The notes below the pieces were generated by a model. That model was not told the origin of the DNA, ran no database searches, and saw nothing but the letters and a program-made list of their open reading frames with translations. Position numbers and translations under genes: made by a program. From Spirochaetales bacterium (GTDB lineage: Bacteria; Spirochaetota; Spirochaetia; Treponematales; Treponemataceae): a stretch of DNA of 64,000 nucleotides. This document shows, piece by piece, positions 17,878 through 26,040 of this stretch. Every line of letters starts with the position of its first letter. Position 1 is the stretch's first letter. The stretch spans positions 124,001 through 188,000 of the forward strand of contig JAQXNX010000010.1 of the NCBI GenBank assembly GCA_029098225.1, given 5' to 3'.

Positions 17878-19656
17878 TTACAATGCGCCGAATTTACACA
17901 TCTGACTGCAAACTCCACAGCCTACGCAGAGTGTTGCATCAATCTTTGCCTTGCCATTCTTCATTGCAATTGCAGGACAGCCAATCTTCATACACATCTT
18001 GCAGCTCTTACATTTATCCTGGTCCACAACCAGCGGAGGATTATGTTTTACTTCTTTAAGAAGTGCACACGGTCTGCGGCTGATAATCAGGCTTGGCTCT
18101 GCAACTTCAAGCTCCTCGCGAACAGCAGCTTCACATTCTGCAATATTGTAAGGATCAACTACACGAACTCTGTTAATTCCCATAGCTCGTGCAAGAGCTT
18201 CCAGGTCTACACGGCCGGCAGGGTCTCCGTAAAGGTTCTTTCCGGTTGTAGGATTCTGCTGATGGCCAGTCATACCAGTGATTGAGTTATCAAGAACAAT
18301 TACAGTTGAGTTAGACTGATTGTAGGCAATTGTTGCAAGACCTGTCATTCCCGAATGCATGAAGGTTGAGTCGCCGATTACGGCAACTGATTTCTTTTCA
18401 TTATCTGCTCCGCCAGCCTTGTTCCAGCCGTGAAGTCCGCTGAAGGAAGCACCCATACAAAGAGTTACGTCCATAGCGCTGAGCGGTGCAACCGAGCCCA
18501 AAGTATAACAGCCGATATCACCAAATACAGTTACTTTCAATTTATTAAGGGCATAGAACATTCCGCGGTGAGGACAACCTGCACACATGATTGGAGGGCG
18601 AACCGGAATCTGAACTCCGTCAAGTTTTTTACCAGCCGGAACTTCCTTTCCAAAAGCGGCTGCCACAAGATTCTGGCTGAACTCGCCGCAGATAGGGAAC
18701 ATATCCTTTCCGTGAATCTCGCACTTAAGGCCGAGTCCGCGTACAAAAGCTTCAATAACAGGATCAAGCTCTTCAACAACAATCAGCTTTTCAAGACCAT
18801 CTGCAAACTTGCGGATCATATCAGCAGGGAGAGGATTTACCATTCCCAGCTTCAAGATATTTACTGAATCGCCGAGAACTTCCTTTACATACTGATAGCT
18901 TGTAGATGAAGTGACGATTCCAACTTTATCAGACTGCACGGTGGTTGAGTAGCCCGCAGGGCGTATCGAAACCACCGCCGTAGACTTTTCTATTCTATTA
19001 ACACCACTTGTCTCACTCCACTTCTCCAGCTCCTTCATTCTCTGCTCAACAAAAGGATGACGCTTAATTGCGTTTGCAGGAGCCATTACATATTTAGAAA
19101 TTGTCTTTTCGTATGCTTTATGTTCAGGCACTGTGCGCTCAATAGTTTCTGTAATGCTCTGACTGTGAGCAACGCGGGTACACATTTTGTACAAAACCGG
19201 AGTATCAAATTTTTCACTGATTTCAAAAGCCATTGCTGCAAAGCGACGGGCCTCATCAGCATCGCTAGGCTCAAGCATAGGAACCTTTGAAGCGATGGCA
19301 TGATGGCGGCTGTCCTGTTCGTTCTGAGAAGAATGCATTCCAGGATCATCAGCAACACCAATAACAAGACCGGCATTAACACCTGTATAACTCATTGTAT
19401 AAAGAGGATCGGCTGCCACGTTTAAACCAACATGCTTCATACCACAGAATGCACGGCGACCGGCAAGACAGGCACCAAAAGCTGACTCAAGAGCTACCTT
19501 TTCATTTGGAGCCCATTCACAATAAATTTCCTTAAAACGAGCAGCTTCTTCTGTAATTTCTGTACTTGGAGTTCCAGGATAACTGGAGATAAATTCACAT
19601 CCACCTTCAAAAAATCCGCGTGCTGCAGCGGCATTTCCTAGCATAAGTTGTTTCAT
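17878..19656 (-). CDS. iorA: Indolepyruvate:ferredoxin oxidoreductase, alpha subunit
   Basis: Large subunit with thiamine pyrophosphate and iron-sulfur clusters; acts in the fermentation of aromatic amino acids. The 592-residue protein shows the N-terminal GNAAAARGFFEGGCEFISSY domain, the thiamine-binding region near GDIGCYTLGSVAPLSAMD and VIGDSTFMHSGMTGLA, and two C-terminal ferredoxin motifs, CKSCKMCMKIGC and CVGCGVCSQMC, for two 4Fe-4S clusters. First gene of the iorA-methyltransferase-iorB cluster; AAGGTAAAG precedes the ATG. Confidence 0.95.
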   Translation of the reverse strand: MKQLMLGNAAAARGFFEGGCEFISSYPGTPSTEITEEAARFKEIYCEWAPNEKVALESAFGACLAGRRAFCGMKHVGLNVAADPLYTMSYTGVNAGLVIGVADDPGMHSSQNEQDSRHHAIASKVPMLEPSDADEARRFAAMAFEISEKFDTPVLYKMCTRVAHSQSITETIERTVPEHKAYEKTISKYVMAPANAIKRHPFVEQRMKELEKWSETSGVNRIEKSTAVVSIRPAGYSTTVQSDKVGIVTSSTSYQYVKEVLGDSVNILKLGMVNPLPADMIRKFADGLEKLIVVEELDPVIEAFVRGLGLKCEIHGKDMFPICGEFSQNLVAAAFGKEVPAGKKLDGVQIPVRPPIMCAGCPHRGMFYALNKLKVTVFGDIGCYTLGSVAPLSAMDVTLCMGASFSGLHGWNKAGGADNEKKSVAVIGDSTFMHSGMTGLATIAYNQSNSTVIVLDNSITGMTGHQQNPTTGKNLYGDPAGRVDLEALARAMGINRVRVVDPYNIAECEAAVREELEVAEPSLIISRRPCALLKEVKHNPPLVVDQDKCKSCKMCMKIGCPAIAMKNGKAKIDATLCVGCGVCSQMCKFGAL

Positions 19657-19793
19657 TTCTTTACCTTATTTAAAAATTTTTAAGTGAGACTTTAATTTTA
19701 CATTGAATTTAAAGAATGGTAAATATGCAGGAAATATTGATTACATTACTAAAATTATGCTTTATAATTATTATATATTTCTAAGGAGTCATT

Positions 19794-20204
19794 ATGAATA
19801 AAAAATTTTTTAAACTGCTTTGGTTTGGTTTTCCTCTTAGTAAATTGGTTTATGCATATATTGCATATATGAATATTAAAGAAATCAACAATTCTTTAGA
19901 AATGATTAATCTTTTATTTATGTTTATTGGAATTATAACTTGTTTTACCAGTATAATTTTTTCAAAAAAAATCTTTCAAGATAACTTTTCTGAAAATAAA
20001 ATTCTTAAGGCTTTCATAGGAACTAAGAATGCAGATGAACTCTCTACAAAATTTGCACTTTATACAATGATGCTTGGATTAGCAGAAACTTCTGCACTTT
20101 TTGGATTAGTACAATTCATTATCACAGGAAATTTAATTGCAGGTGCAATGATGTTCGGATTTTGTTTTATTGCATGGCTTTTTAATTATCCTTCAGAAGT
20201 TTAA
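19794..20204 (+). CDS. Small membrane protein of unknown function
   Basis: 136 residues with about four hydrophobic segments (near 8-27, 38-58, 88-108 and 113-130). No motif recognised. A good AAGGAG ribosome site precedes the ATG. It opens the plus-strand accessory island that runs to 26.5 kb between minus-strand metabolic genes. Confidence 0.6.
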   Translation: MNKKFFKLLWFGFPLSKLVYAYIAYMNIKEINNSLEMINLLFMFIGIITCFTSIIFSKKIFQDNFSENKILKAFIGTKNADELSTKFALYTMMLGLAETSALFGLVQFIITGNLIAGAMMFGFCFIAWLFNYPSEV

Positions 20205-20319
20205 AGAATACTGTCTTATTTTTGATAATTTTATATAAATCTCCACCCTTACAATTGTGTAAATTTTTCTATATAATTTATTGTATATAAATTTAATTTA
20301 ATAATTGTGGAGAATATTT

Positions 20320-21423
20320 ATGAATAAAAAAATTTCTACTTCTGCCTATTTATTTTTTACATCTGCATTTACTTTTTTTGCTGCTATATTATTTTCTGGT
20401 TTAGCTGTTAAAGATATAAAAATACTTTTGTATCCTGTTTTTATTCTCGATATTACTTATGGAACTTTGATTAGAGCAGCATTTGGCGGACTGATTTTAT
20501 ATTTTATTAAACGCATTAACAATGAACGGGCCAATATAAAATTTGTGAAAAAATTTTTTTATGTTGCTTTTTTTATTTTTGCAATTTGTATATATGTTGC
20601 TGTCTTTTTATTATTTATCGAGTTTATGAAATCTCTTTTCTATTTACCAGGTTCAATAGATTATTTCATAATGAGTAAGCTTGATAATTTTAATTTTGTT
20701 CCGATGAATGATTTCTTTTCTTCTATCTGGAATTTACCTCAAACTATAGAATATTTTTCTACCTCTGAAAATCCAACTTATCTGCCTTATCATGTTTTTA
20801 ATTTTTTAAGTAATGCATTCTTTTTTGCTGCTTCAATTATATTTATTTATTCAACAGGAAAAATCTACAAAGAGCTTCAGGAAAAGGTATCTTTGCAACC
20901 AGCTGAATCTAAAATAACTGGCGAAAATGAAGCCTCACCCGTTAAAATGACTTTTGGTAAATCAATAAGCCAGTGCTTTTACAAAAATTTTTATTTTGAA
21001 GGAACTGCCAGCCGCTCAGAATACTGGTGGTTTTTCCTTTTTACAAATGGCATAAAATTACTTCTTGTTCTCGCCACTTTCTTCTGTGCAGTTAGTTTTC
21101 ATGAATTTCTTCTAATGATTTTATTTGCACTTTTTGCAATTTTTCATGTTATTACTTTTTTACCAGAAGTTTCAGTTTCTGTACGCCGCGCACATGATGC
21201 AGGCTTAATGGGATTATTTGCTTTTCTTCCGCTGTTTAATTTTGTAACAATGCTTTTTCCTACTGATGAAAATTCAATTTACAAAGACGGCCGTTGCAGA
21301 CATCCAAAGTTAAAGGCTTTGGCAAGGATTGTACTTGTAATTTCTTTAGTTCTTTTTATTGTATATTTTATTGCAATAGAAAAAAATCTTTATTTTGGAA
21401 ATTATTTATTCAGATTTTTTTAG
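20320..21423 (+). CDS. Membrane protein with C-terminal DUF805 domain
   Basis: 367 residues. The N-terminal half has about four transmembrane segments and no recognised family. From about residue 215 the protein matches DUF805: FYFEGTASRSEYWWFFLFT, then helices, then EVSVSVRRAHDAGLMGLFAF and a final helix. DUF805 proteins are membrane proteins of unknown function, often near stress or secretion genes. A TTG at 20305 would add five residues, but GTGGAG precedes the ATG at 20320 at a suitable distance. Confidence 0.75.
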   Translation: MNKKISTSAYLFFTSAFTFFAAILFSGLAVKDIKILLYPVFILDITYGTLIRAAFGGLILYFIKRINNERANIKFVKKFFYVAFFIFAICIYVAVFLLFIEFMKSLFYLPGSIDYFIMSKLDNFNFVPMNDFFSSIWNLPQTIEYFSTSENPTYLPYHVFNFLSNAFFFAASIIFIYSTGKIYKELQEKVSLQPAESKITGENEASPVKMTFGKSISQCFYKNFYFEGTASRSEYWWFFLFTNGIKLLLVLATFFCAVSFHEFLLMILFALFAIFHVITFLPEVSVSVRRAHDAGLMGLFAFLPLFNFVTMLFPTDENSIYKDGRCRHPKLKALARIVLVISLVLFIVYFIAIEKNLYFGNYLFRFF

Positions 21424-21453
21424 ATTATAAAAAATTAAAAAGGAAAATATTAT

Positions 21454-21951
21454 ATGAAAAAAAGTTTATTTATTGCTCTTATTATTTTTGTATTGTTCTT
21501 TAAAGCATATTCCAAAGAAACTTCTACTAAAAAAGGTTCTATTTATGATTTTGCTTTTGAAGGAATTGAGAAAAGTTATAAGGATTACAAAAAAAATCCA
21601 AAATATTATGTAAATGGGCCTTTTAATACAGATGGGCTTGCAAAAGAAAAGGGATGGAAAAACAAATACTCTGTAGGACCGGAAGGAGATTTCTGGTCAA
21701 TTATAATTTACCTGGAAAAAGGAAAAAATATTCTTATTCGATCTGTTGATATAGCAGAAAAAATTGAAGAGTGGTATTTAGCAAAATATATTGGCGAATC
21801 AAAAACCAAAATTCTTGAGGATTTTCCTTTAGCAGATAAAGATACGGATAAAGGCTTTGTAATTTTCTACGATTCAGACGAAAGATTTATCATTTCGGTA
21901 ACTGTAAAAGATGAAATTATTACACATATCAATATTTCCGCAAGGCTATAA
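21454..21951 (+). CDS. Secreted protein of unknown function
   Basis: 165 residues with a signal peptide (MKKSLFIALIIFVLFFKAYS). The remainder is a soluble domain ending in alternating beta-like segments (FVIFYDSDERFIISVTV, EIITHINISARL). An AAGGAAAA site precedes the ATG. Not recognised. It sits 30 bases after the DUF805 gene and 17 bases before another secreted-protein gene. Confidence 0.6.
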   Translation: MKKSLFIALIIFVLFFKAYSKETSTKKGSIYDFAFEGIEKSYKDYKKNPKYYVNGPFNTDGLAKEKGWKNKYSVGPEGDFWSIIIYLEKGKNILIRSVDIAEKIEEWYLAKYIGESKTKILEDFPLADKDTDKGFVIFYDSDERFIISVTVKDEIITHINISARL

Positions 21952-21968
21952 TAAAAACTAAGATTTGA

Positions 21969-23093
21969 ATGAAAAAACTATTTACAATTTTTTTTATACT
22001 TTTTTTGTGTACAACATTTTACGCTGAACCAAATTATTCTTTTTTCAATGAAAAATGGAATGTTGTTCACCTGAAAAAATCAACTGTAAGAAATTGTCTT
22101 GAAATTTCCCGCAATGGTGGAAGATGGATGCTTGAGCTTCCGACTATTGAAGAACTAAAAAATTATGATTTTGATGAAAATGATATTAAGGAAAACAAAG
22201 ATGGCTTTGAACTTCATTTTCACTGGGGAGGTGGCAATTATATTCACCATGATATTTTCTTTTTCAAGGAATTTGAAGATGAACCATGTCTTTACAAAAT
22301 AGAATCAAATTGGACAGAAAACAGCTGGGATGATAAATTAAATGACTGGAAAGTTATTGAAAACTCAGAGACCTCGGAAATCAATCCGCCTGTAAAAATC
22401 AGCAGATTGGGAATAAAAAAAATACTTTCGCTTTTAGGTTCTGGTTATGATTCTATTCCTAAAATTACATGCCTTGATTCAGATTATGATAAACCGATAA
22501 AAGACAAAATCATGCACATTGAAGTTTCTTATGACTGGGGCGAAGGAAAAAGAATTCACCATCTTGAATATGTTTACGGCGAAAATCCACACGGAATGTT
22601 TGGGCTTGCTGAACGTTTTGAGCCAGCTGATTTGGGAATAGAAAAAAAACATTTTGACCTTGTAGATTTAAACTTTGACGGCTTTGATGATATCCTGATT
22701 TTTGCCGGCTACACAATGAATGGTTCTCAGCCATATTATGATGCATATTTATGGAATCAGCGCACTGACCGCTTTGAATTAAATCCACCATACTGGAATG
22801 AAATATGCCGCACCTATGTAAAATGTAATGAAATTGATAGACTTTTATACTCAAGCTACAATACAACCCGCGGATTAATTATTTATTACATTTATGAATA
22901 CGATGAAGCAGGAGAAAAATACATAACTTCTGAAAAACTATATTATAATTATAAACTGGACTTGTATTCCGAAAATGAAAAATATTCGGACTGGTATACA
23001 GAATGGGATTTGAATGACACAGATATTGTGCCATACGAAAAGCTTCCAAAATACTGGAAAAGGGCAATAAATTTTAAAGGATGGGATTTTTAA
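21969..23093 (+). CDS. Secreted protein with XAC2610-like repeat region
   Basis: 374 residues with a signal peptide (MKKLFTIFFILFLCTTFYA). Around residues 220-280 it has FDLVDLNFDGFDDILIFAG and AYLWNQRTDRFELN, the pattern of XAC2610-type or FG-GAP-like calcium-binding beta domains (D-x-N-x-D-G-x-D-D). Periplasmic or outer location is inferred. It ends one base before the small immunity-like gene at 23095, so the two are probably translated together. Confidence 0.6.
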   Translation: MKKLFTIFFILFLCTTFYAEPNYSFFNEKWNVVHLKKSTVRNCLEISRNGGRWMLELPTIEELKNYDFDENDIKENKDGFELHFHWGGGNYIHHDIFFFKEFEDEPCLYKIESNWTENSWDDKLNDWKVIENSETSEINPPVKISRLGIKKILSLLGSGYDSIPKITCLDSDYDKPIKDKIMHIEVSYDWGEGKRIHHLEYVYGENPHGMFGLAERFEPADLGIEKKHFDLVDLNFDGFDDILIFAGYTMNGSQPYYDAYLWNQRTDRFELNPPYWNEICRTYVKCNEIDRLLYSSYNTTRGLIIYYIYEYDEAGEKYITSEKLYYNYKLDLYSENEKYSDWYTEWDLNDTDIVPYEKLPKYWKRAINFKGWDF

Positions 23094-23094
23094 G

Positions 23095-23334
23095 ATGACA
23101 CTAAACGAAGTAAAAGGCTTAGTCACACAAAATGATATTGGAGTATTTTTTGATAAAGATAATCCAAGGTCAAATGGTCTTTGCATTTACGAAGAAAATG
23201 GTAAGTGGTATGTATTTGCAACCGATGAGCGTTGGGTCAAAATGGGACTGCGTGAATTTGAAAATGAGGACGAAGCCTGCCAGTCGTTCCTTAAACGTTT
23301 AGAAGCATCCAGAAGACTCGGCTGGGAATATTAG
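23095..23334 (+). CDS. Small immunity-like protein (Imm59-like)
   Basis: 79 residues. The sequence NGLCIYEENGKWYVFATDER followed by a Phe/Glu-rich segment and EACQSFLKRLE resembles the short Imm59-type immunity proteins of polymorphic toxin systems, which bind and neutralise a cognate toxin domain in the cytoplasm. That match is from memory of the family pattern and needs a profile search. It starts one base after the preceding secreted-protein gene, an arrangement typical of a cargo/immunity pair, although the upstream protein has no recognised toxin domain. Confidence 0.5.
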   Translation: MTLNEVKGLVTQNDIGVFFDKDNPRSNGLCIYEENGKWYVFATDERWVKMGLREFENEDEACQSFLKRLEASRRLGWEY

Positions 23335-23616
23335 AAATATAATTTCTTTTTCTCTGTTTACTATCAATAAGTAATAATGTAAACTTTTTATAAGAATAAA
23401 AAAAAGTTTGGGATAGCGAAAAGGAAACACAGGCGCATTAAAGCTCAAATTCCTTGGAATAAAACTTATCTACAAATTGTTTTATTGTACCGAATGGAAA
23501 AAAAACTCATTACAGCCCGAACAGCCGGAACAGTCATCATTATTTTAATGATTGCATCAAGTTCACTTCTGTAGGATAAAATCAAAAACTTGTGGTATAA
23601 TAACTGTAAAAAAAAT
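23335..23616 (+). promoter_or_regulatory. Intergenic stretch with extended -10 promoter for the 23617 gene
   Basis: This 282-bp gap has an extended -10 element TGGTATAAT (23593-23601). It would start transcription about nine bases before the ATG at 23617, leaving almost no leader. Upstream is a possible 26-codon frame (23494-23574) with a hydrophobic middle but no ribosome site, most likely chance or a remnant. No other structure was seen. Confidence 0.4.
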
Positions 23617-24150
23617 ATGGAAAAAAGTAAAAAAACTACACTACATGTAAAACTCTTTTTAATTTCTGAAATTCTGTTTTTTCTGATGATTATTGGTTGG
23701 GTGCTTACAGAAATTGTTTTTCCGCTTCCTGAATATATACAACTTCGAATGATTGAAGATCATGAAAAATGGTCTCCGAGATTTTGGGATAACGCAGTAA
23801 TTGTTCTTTTTGAATTTGGTTCTCCTGTTATATTTTTAATGTCGCTGGTCGGAATTATTTTAAGTCTTAAAAAGTTTCTGCCGGAAAAATCCTGTTTAAA
23901 AGAAATCCTTGCCGTTTTTTTGATGTTCTTGAGTTTTATTGTATTCTGTTTTTTTCGTATAATTCCGCTACTATTCGGAATTACCGTCATCATATTTTTC
24001 GTATCATTATTTAAAATCATCCGCACAATAAAAAACTTACGTAAGAAAAATGTAAGTGTTAAAGAAATCATAATGTTCTGCATAATGATTTTTAATTTTA
24101 TCATTTATAGCAGTATATTAACTGTTTACACGGTATTTTGTTGTTGGTGA
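23617..24150 (+). CDS. Small multi-pass membrane protein of unknown function
   Basis: 177 residues with about four to five hydrophobic segments separated by short basic loops. A TTG at 23590 would extend it by nine residues, but that codon overlaps the likely -10 box, so the ATG at 23617 is preferred. Membrane-located immunity proteins against pore-forming or cell-wall toxins look like this, but nothing specific supports that here apart from its neighbours. Its 3' end overlaps an orphan coding fragment in another frame. Confidence 0.5.
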   Translation: MEKSKKTTLHVKLFLISEILFFLMIIGWVLTEIVFPLPEYIQLRMIEDHEKWSPRFWDNAVIVLFEFGSPVIFLMSLVGIILSLKKFLPEKSCLKEILAVFLMFLSFIVFCFFRIIPLLFGITVIIFFVSLFKIIRTIKNLRKKNVSVKEIIMFCIMIFNFIIYSSILTVYTVFCCW

Positions 24151-24361
24151 AATTAAAGAAAAAATCCAGAACGATGATTTTGTTTTTGAATGCAGTTATA
24201 CGGATGGGGACGCTTTGGTGCAGGTTATTTTGTTGTATAAGGAAATCTGTGCGTCGAAAATTGATTCGGAAATTTTTGAGCACGGCCGATTAACTGATAT
24301 TGATTTTTTGGAAAATCTCTTAAATACTTATAAGGAAATTGATGAAGAAAGTTTTAATTAA
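24122..24361 (+). pseudogene. Headless fragment of a small acidic protein
   Basis: An open frame of 79 codons without any usable start codon. It begins after a stop inside the 3' end of the membrane-protein gene and ends at TAA 24359-24361. The translation, with GEIKEKIQNDDFVFECSY and TDIDFLENLLNTYKEIDEES, looks like a genuine protein C-terminus: charged, helical and with normal composition. It appears to be the remaining 3' part of a deleted gene, possibly another immunity protein. Confidence 0.5.
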
Positions 24362-24376
24362 GGAAATGTGACATTT

Positions 24377-24898
24377 ATGAAAATTTATATGTTAAAAAGT
24401 GATATTGATAATTACAAAGGCTGTTATTTACAAGACGAGAAGATTGATAATTCGTTGGTGAAAGTTTTTAATAAAGGTGTGGAATTGTCGGTTTCTCCTG
24501 AGGTTAAATTTGTATACGATAAAGAAACAAAAAATCCGGCCGGTGACATTTGCGAATGTTATGACTGCAGGGGTTATTTTATAAGCAGTAAATGTGAAAC
24601 GGTTTTGAAAAATGTCTCGAAGATAAAAGCTCAGTTCATTCATATAAACGATGATTTTATTCTTTTTAATAATCTGATTGTTTTGGACAAACTGGATAAA
24701 TCAAAAACAGATTTCAAATATTTTGAAAATGACATTTTGGGCGTAAATAAATATTGTTTTGAAGATTTTGATTATCCGCCGGTTTTCCAGGTAACGCTTC
24801 CGAACGGTTTGACTGTTCGTGATTATTTTGTGACTGAAGAATTTGTAAAAATTATAGAGGATAACAATCTCAATGGTTTTTTGTTTGAAGAAATATAA
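24377..24898 (+). CDS. Imm11/Imm43-like putative immunity protein
   Basis: 173 residues. The C-terminal third (PPVFQVTLPNGLTVRDYFVT then EEFVKIIEDNNLNGFLFEEI) has the layout of the DUF1629/Imm11-Imm43 group, where a strand is followed by a helix described as 'vSe.f...le.n.lkGf.f'. Such proteins commonly lie in immunity arrays. The start is uncertain: a GTG at 24368 is too close to AAGGA and the ATG at 24377 is a little far. A GC-rich repeat begins two bases after the stop. Confidence 0.5.
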   Translation: MKIYMLKSDIDNYKGCYLQDEKIDNSLVKVFNKGVELSVSPEVKFVYDKETKNPAGDICECYDCRGYFISSKCETVLKNVSKIKAQFIHINDDFILFNNLIVLDKLDKSKTDFKYFENDILGVNKYCFEDFDYPPVFQVTLPNGLTVRDYFVTEEFVKIIEDNNLNGFLFEEI

Positions 24899-24900
24899 GA

Positions 24901-25043
24901 CTGCGCAAAGGATTGTAGCCGCGCCGAAGGCGGCCACTGGACTGAACGAACTAACGGTAGTTAGTGAGTGAAGGAAGCGGCTGGAGCGCGGTTAGCGCGG
25001 AACGGCGGAAAGCCTGACCGACGCTTGCGGCGGATGCGCCCTA
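24901..25043 (+). repeat. GC-rich dispersed repeat, copy B
   Basis: About 143 bp of GC-rich DNA with the landmarks CTGCGCAAAGGATTG, GCGCGGTTAG and CGGCGGAAAGCCTGACCG, matching copy A on the opposite strand. In addition it carries a hairpin region CTAACGGTAGTTAG and a terminal CGCTTGCGGCG. It lies exactly between the end of the Imm11-like gene and the first codons of a decayed gene, replacing that gene's 5' end. Confidence 0.75.
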
Positions 25044-25044
25044 A

Positions 25045-25250
25045 GGAGAGAATTATGATTTTGAAGTTGTGAGCTCTGAAAGCGGCAGGCCGGAAGACAC
25101 TATTGGCGGCTTTAGTGAAAATAATGATTTTTTACGATTGCACATTAAAGATGCTGATTTGATTTTTTGAATCATTTTAGCAAAGATGAAGATTCCATTA
25201 AAAAATTTATTCAGGGAATTAATTCTTTGAAAAATGCGTCTGTAAAATAA
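25045..25250 (+). pseudogene. Truncated, frameshifted small-protein remnant
   Basis: The first frame (25045-25170) translates as NYDFEVVSSESGRPEDTIGG and onward to KDADLIF, then meets TGA. Adding one T to the run of six T at 25163-25168 joins it in frame to LNHFSKDEDSIKKFIQGINS and the stop at 25248. The start is lost: the sequence upstream is the GC-rich repeat, with an in-frame stop at its edge. It looks like an immunity-type protein damaged by repeat insertion and a one-base slip. An ATG with AAGGAG at 25055 is present but leads to a stop after five codons. Confidence 0.6.
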
Positions 25251-25260
25251 GGAGAAATCT

Positions 25261-25995
25261 ATGATAAAAATTACAGGAACAAATACTTTTATTGATGTTG
25301 AAATCGACGGCCGCATTGTAAGGATTCAGGGCGAAATGGGCATGGGCGAGTTTTATTGCCATAAAGGTTCCATGCAGGAATGGCTTGTACCTGCCGGAGA
25401 AAAAATCTCTGAAGAAGATAAAAAGATGATTATTCAGCGTGTTATGGAAAAAACTGCAGGCTCTCATATGGTCATTACGTTTGATGAAGAAGAACCGGTA
25501 AAAACTGAAACGAAAAAAAAAGAACTTTCAATTGTTCCAAAAGATACTGCCGAAAAATACCTGGGTTATATGAATACGATTGTAAATGAGATTTTGGACC
25601 TGCTCAAAAAACTGAATCTGATGATTGAAGCACAATTTGATAAAGAAGCCGAAAATGAAAAAAACAATATATTTTTTGATGAAAATTGTTTTGATGAATT
25701 TCTTGAGCAGTATAAAAAAGTAATTACACCTTTCTGCACAGAAGTATTCCTGAGCAAATGGTATAGAAACAGCATTGCAAAACCAGGCAATTATTATTAT
25801 CTGAATGAATCGGCAACAGTCTATTTTACAATGAAGAGAGAATCCAAGGCTCTTGTCTTTATTGAGCCAACTGAAGAAATTTCCGCTGAATGCTATAAAT
25901 TTGAACTTATAAATGTAAATGGAAAATATTTGATTGATAAAATGTTCTACTATTTTAAGCGCGAGCAGATATACCACAAAATGCAATGGCTATAG
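25261..25995 (+). CDS. Two-domain putative immunity protein: Imm74-like plus NTF2-like
   Basis: 244 residues. The first 85 (MIKITGTNTFIDVEIDGRIV, GEMGMGEFYCHKGSMQEW, ISEEDKKMIIQRVMEKTAG) match my recollection of Imm74 immunity proteins well. After a charged linker (about 86-105), residues about 110-244 form an alpha helix followed by a curved sheet (NYYYLNESATVYFTMKRESK, YKFELINVNGKYLIDKMFYY), resembling NTF2-fold immunity proteins. The fusion suggests protection against two toxin domains. A strong AAGGAG site precedes the ATG. No toxin gene is adjacent. Confidence 0.6.
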   Translation: MIKITGTNTFIDVEIDGRIVRIQGEMGMGEFYCHKGSMQEWLVPAGEKISEEDKKMIIQRVMEKTAGSHMVITFDEEEPVKTETKKKELSIVPKDTAEKYLGYMNTIVNEILDLLKKLNLMIEAQFDKEAENEKNNIFFDENCFDEFLEQYKKVITPFCTEVFLSKWYRNSIAKPGNYYYLNESATVYFTMKRESKALVFIEPTEEISAECYKFELINVNGKYLIDKMFYYFKREQIYHKMQWL

Positions 25996-26040
25996 AGTTT
26001 TTTCAATTAAATAATACATTGTACACTGGAGAAAATTTCA

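Noticed and set aside
17839..18285. 148-codon plus-strand frame opposite iorA
   Set aside because: Antisense to conserved ferredoxin and thiamine-binding regions; the open frame follows from codon use on the other strand.
22510..22866. 118-codon minus-strand frame inside the secreted-protein gene at 21969
   Set aside because: No start signal, and the plus-strand frame has a signal peptide and domain pattern.
23494..23574. 26-codon hydrophobic frame
   Set aside because: Too short, without a ribosome site and with no recognised relative; noted only within the intergenic description.
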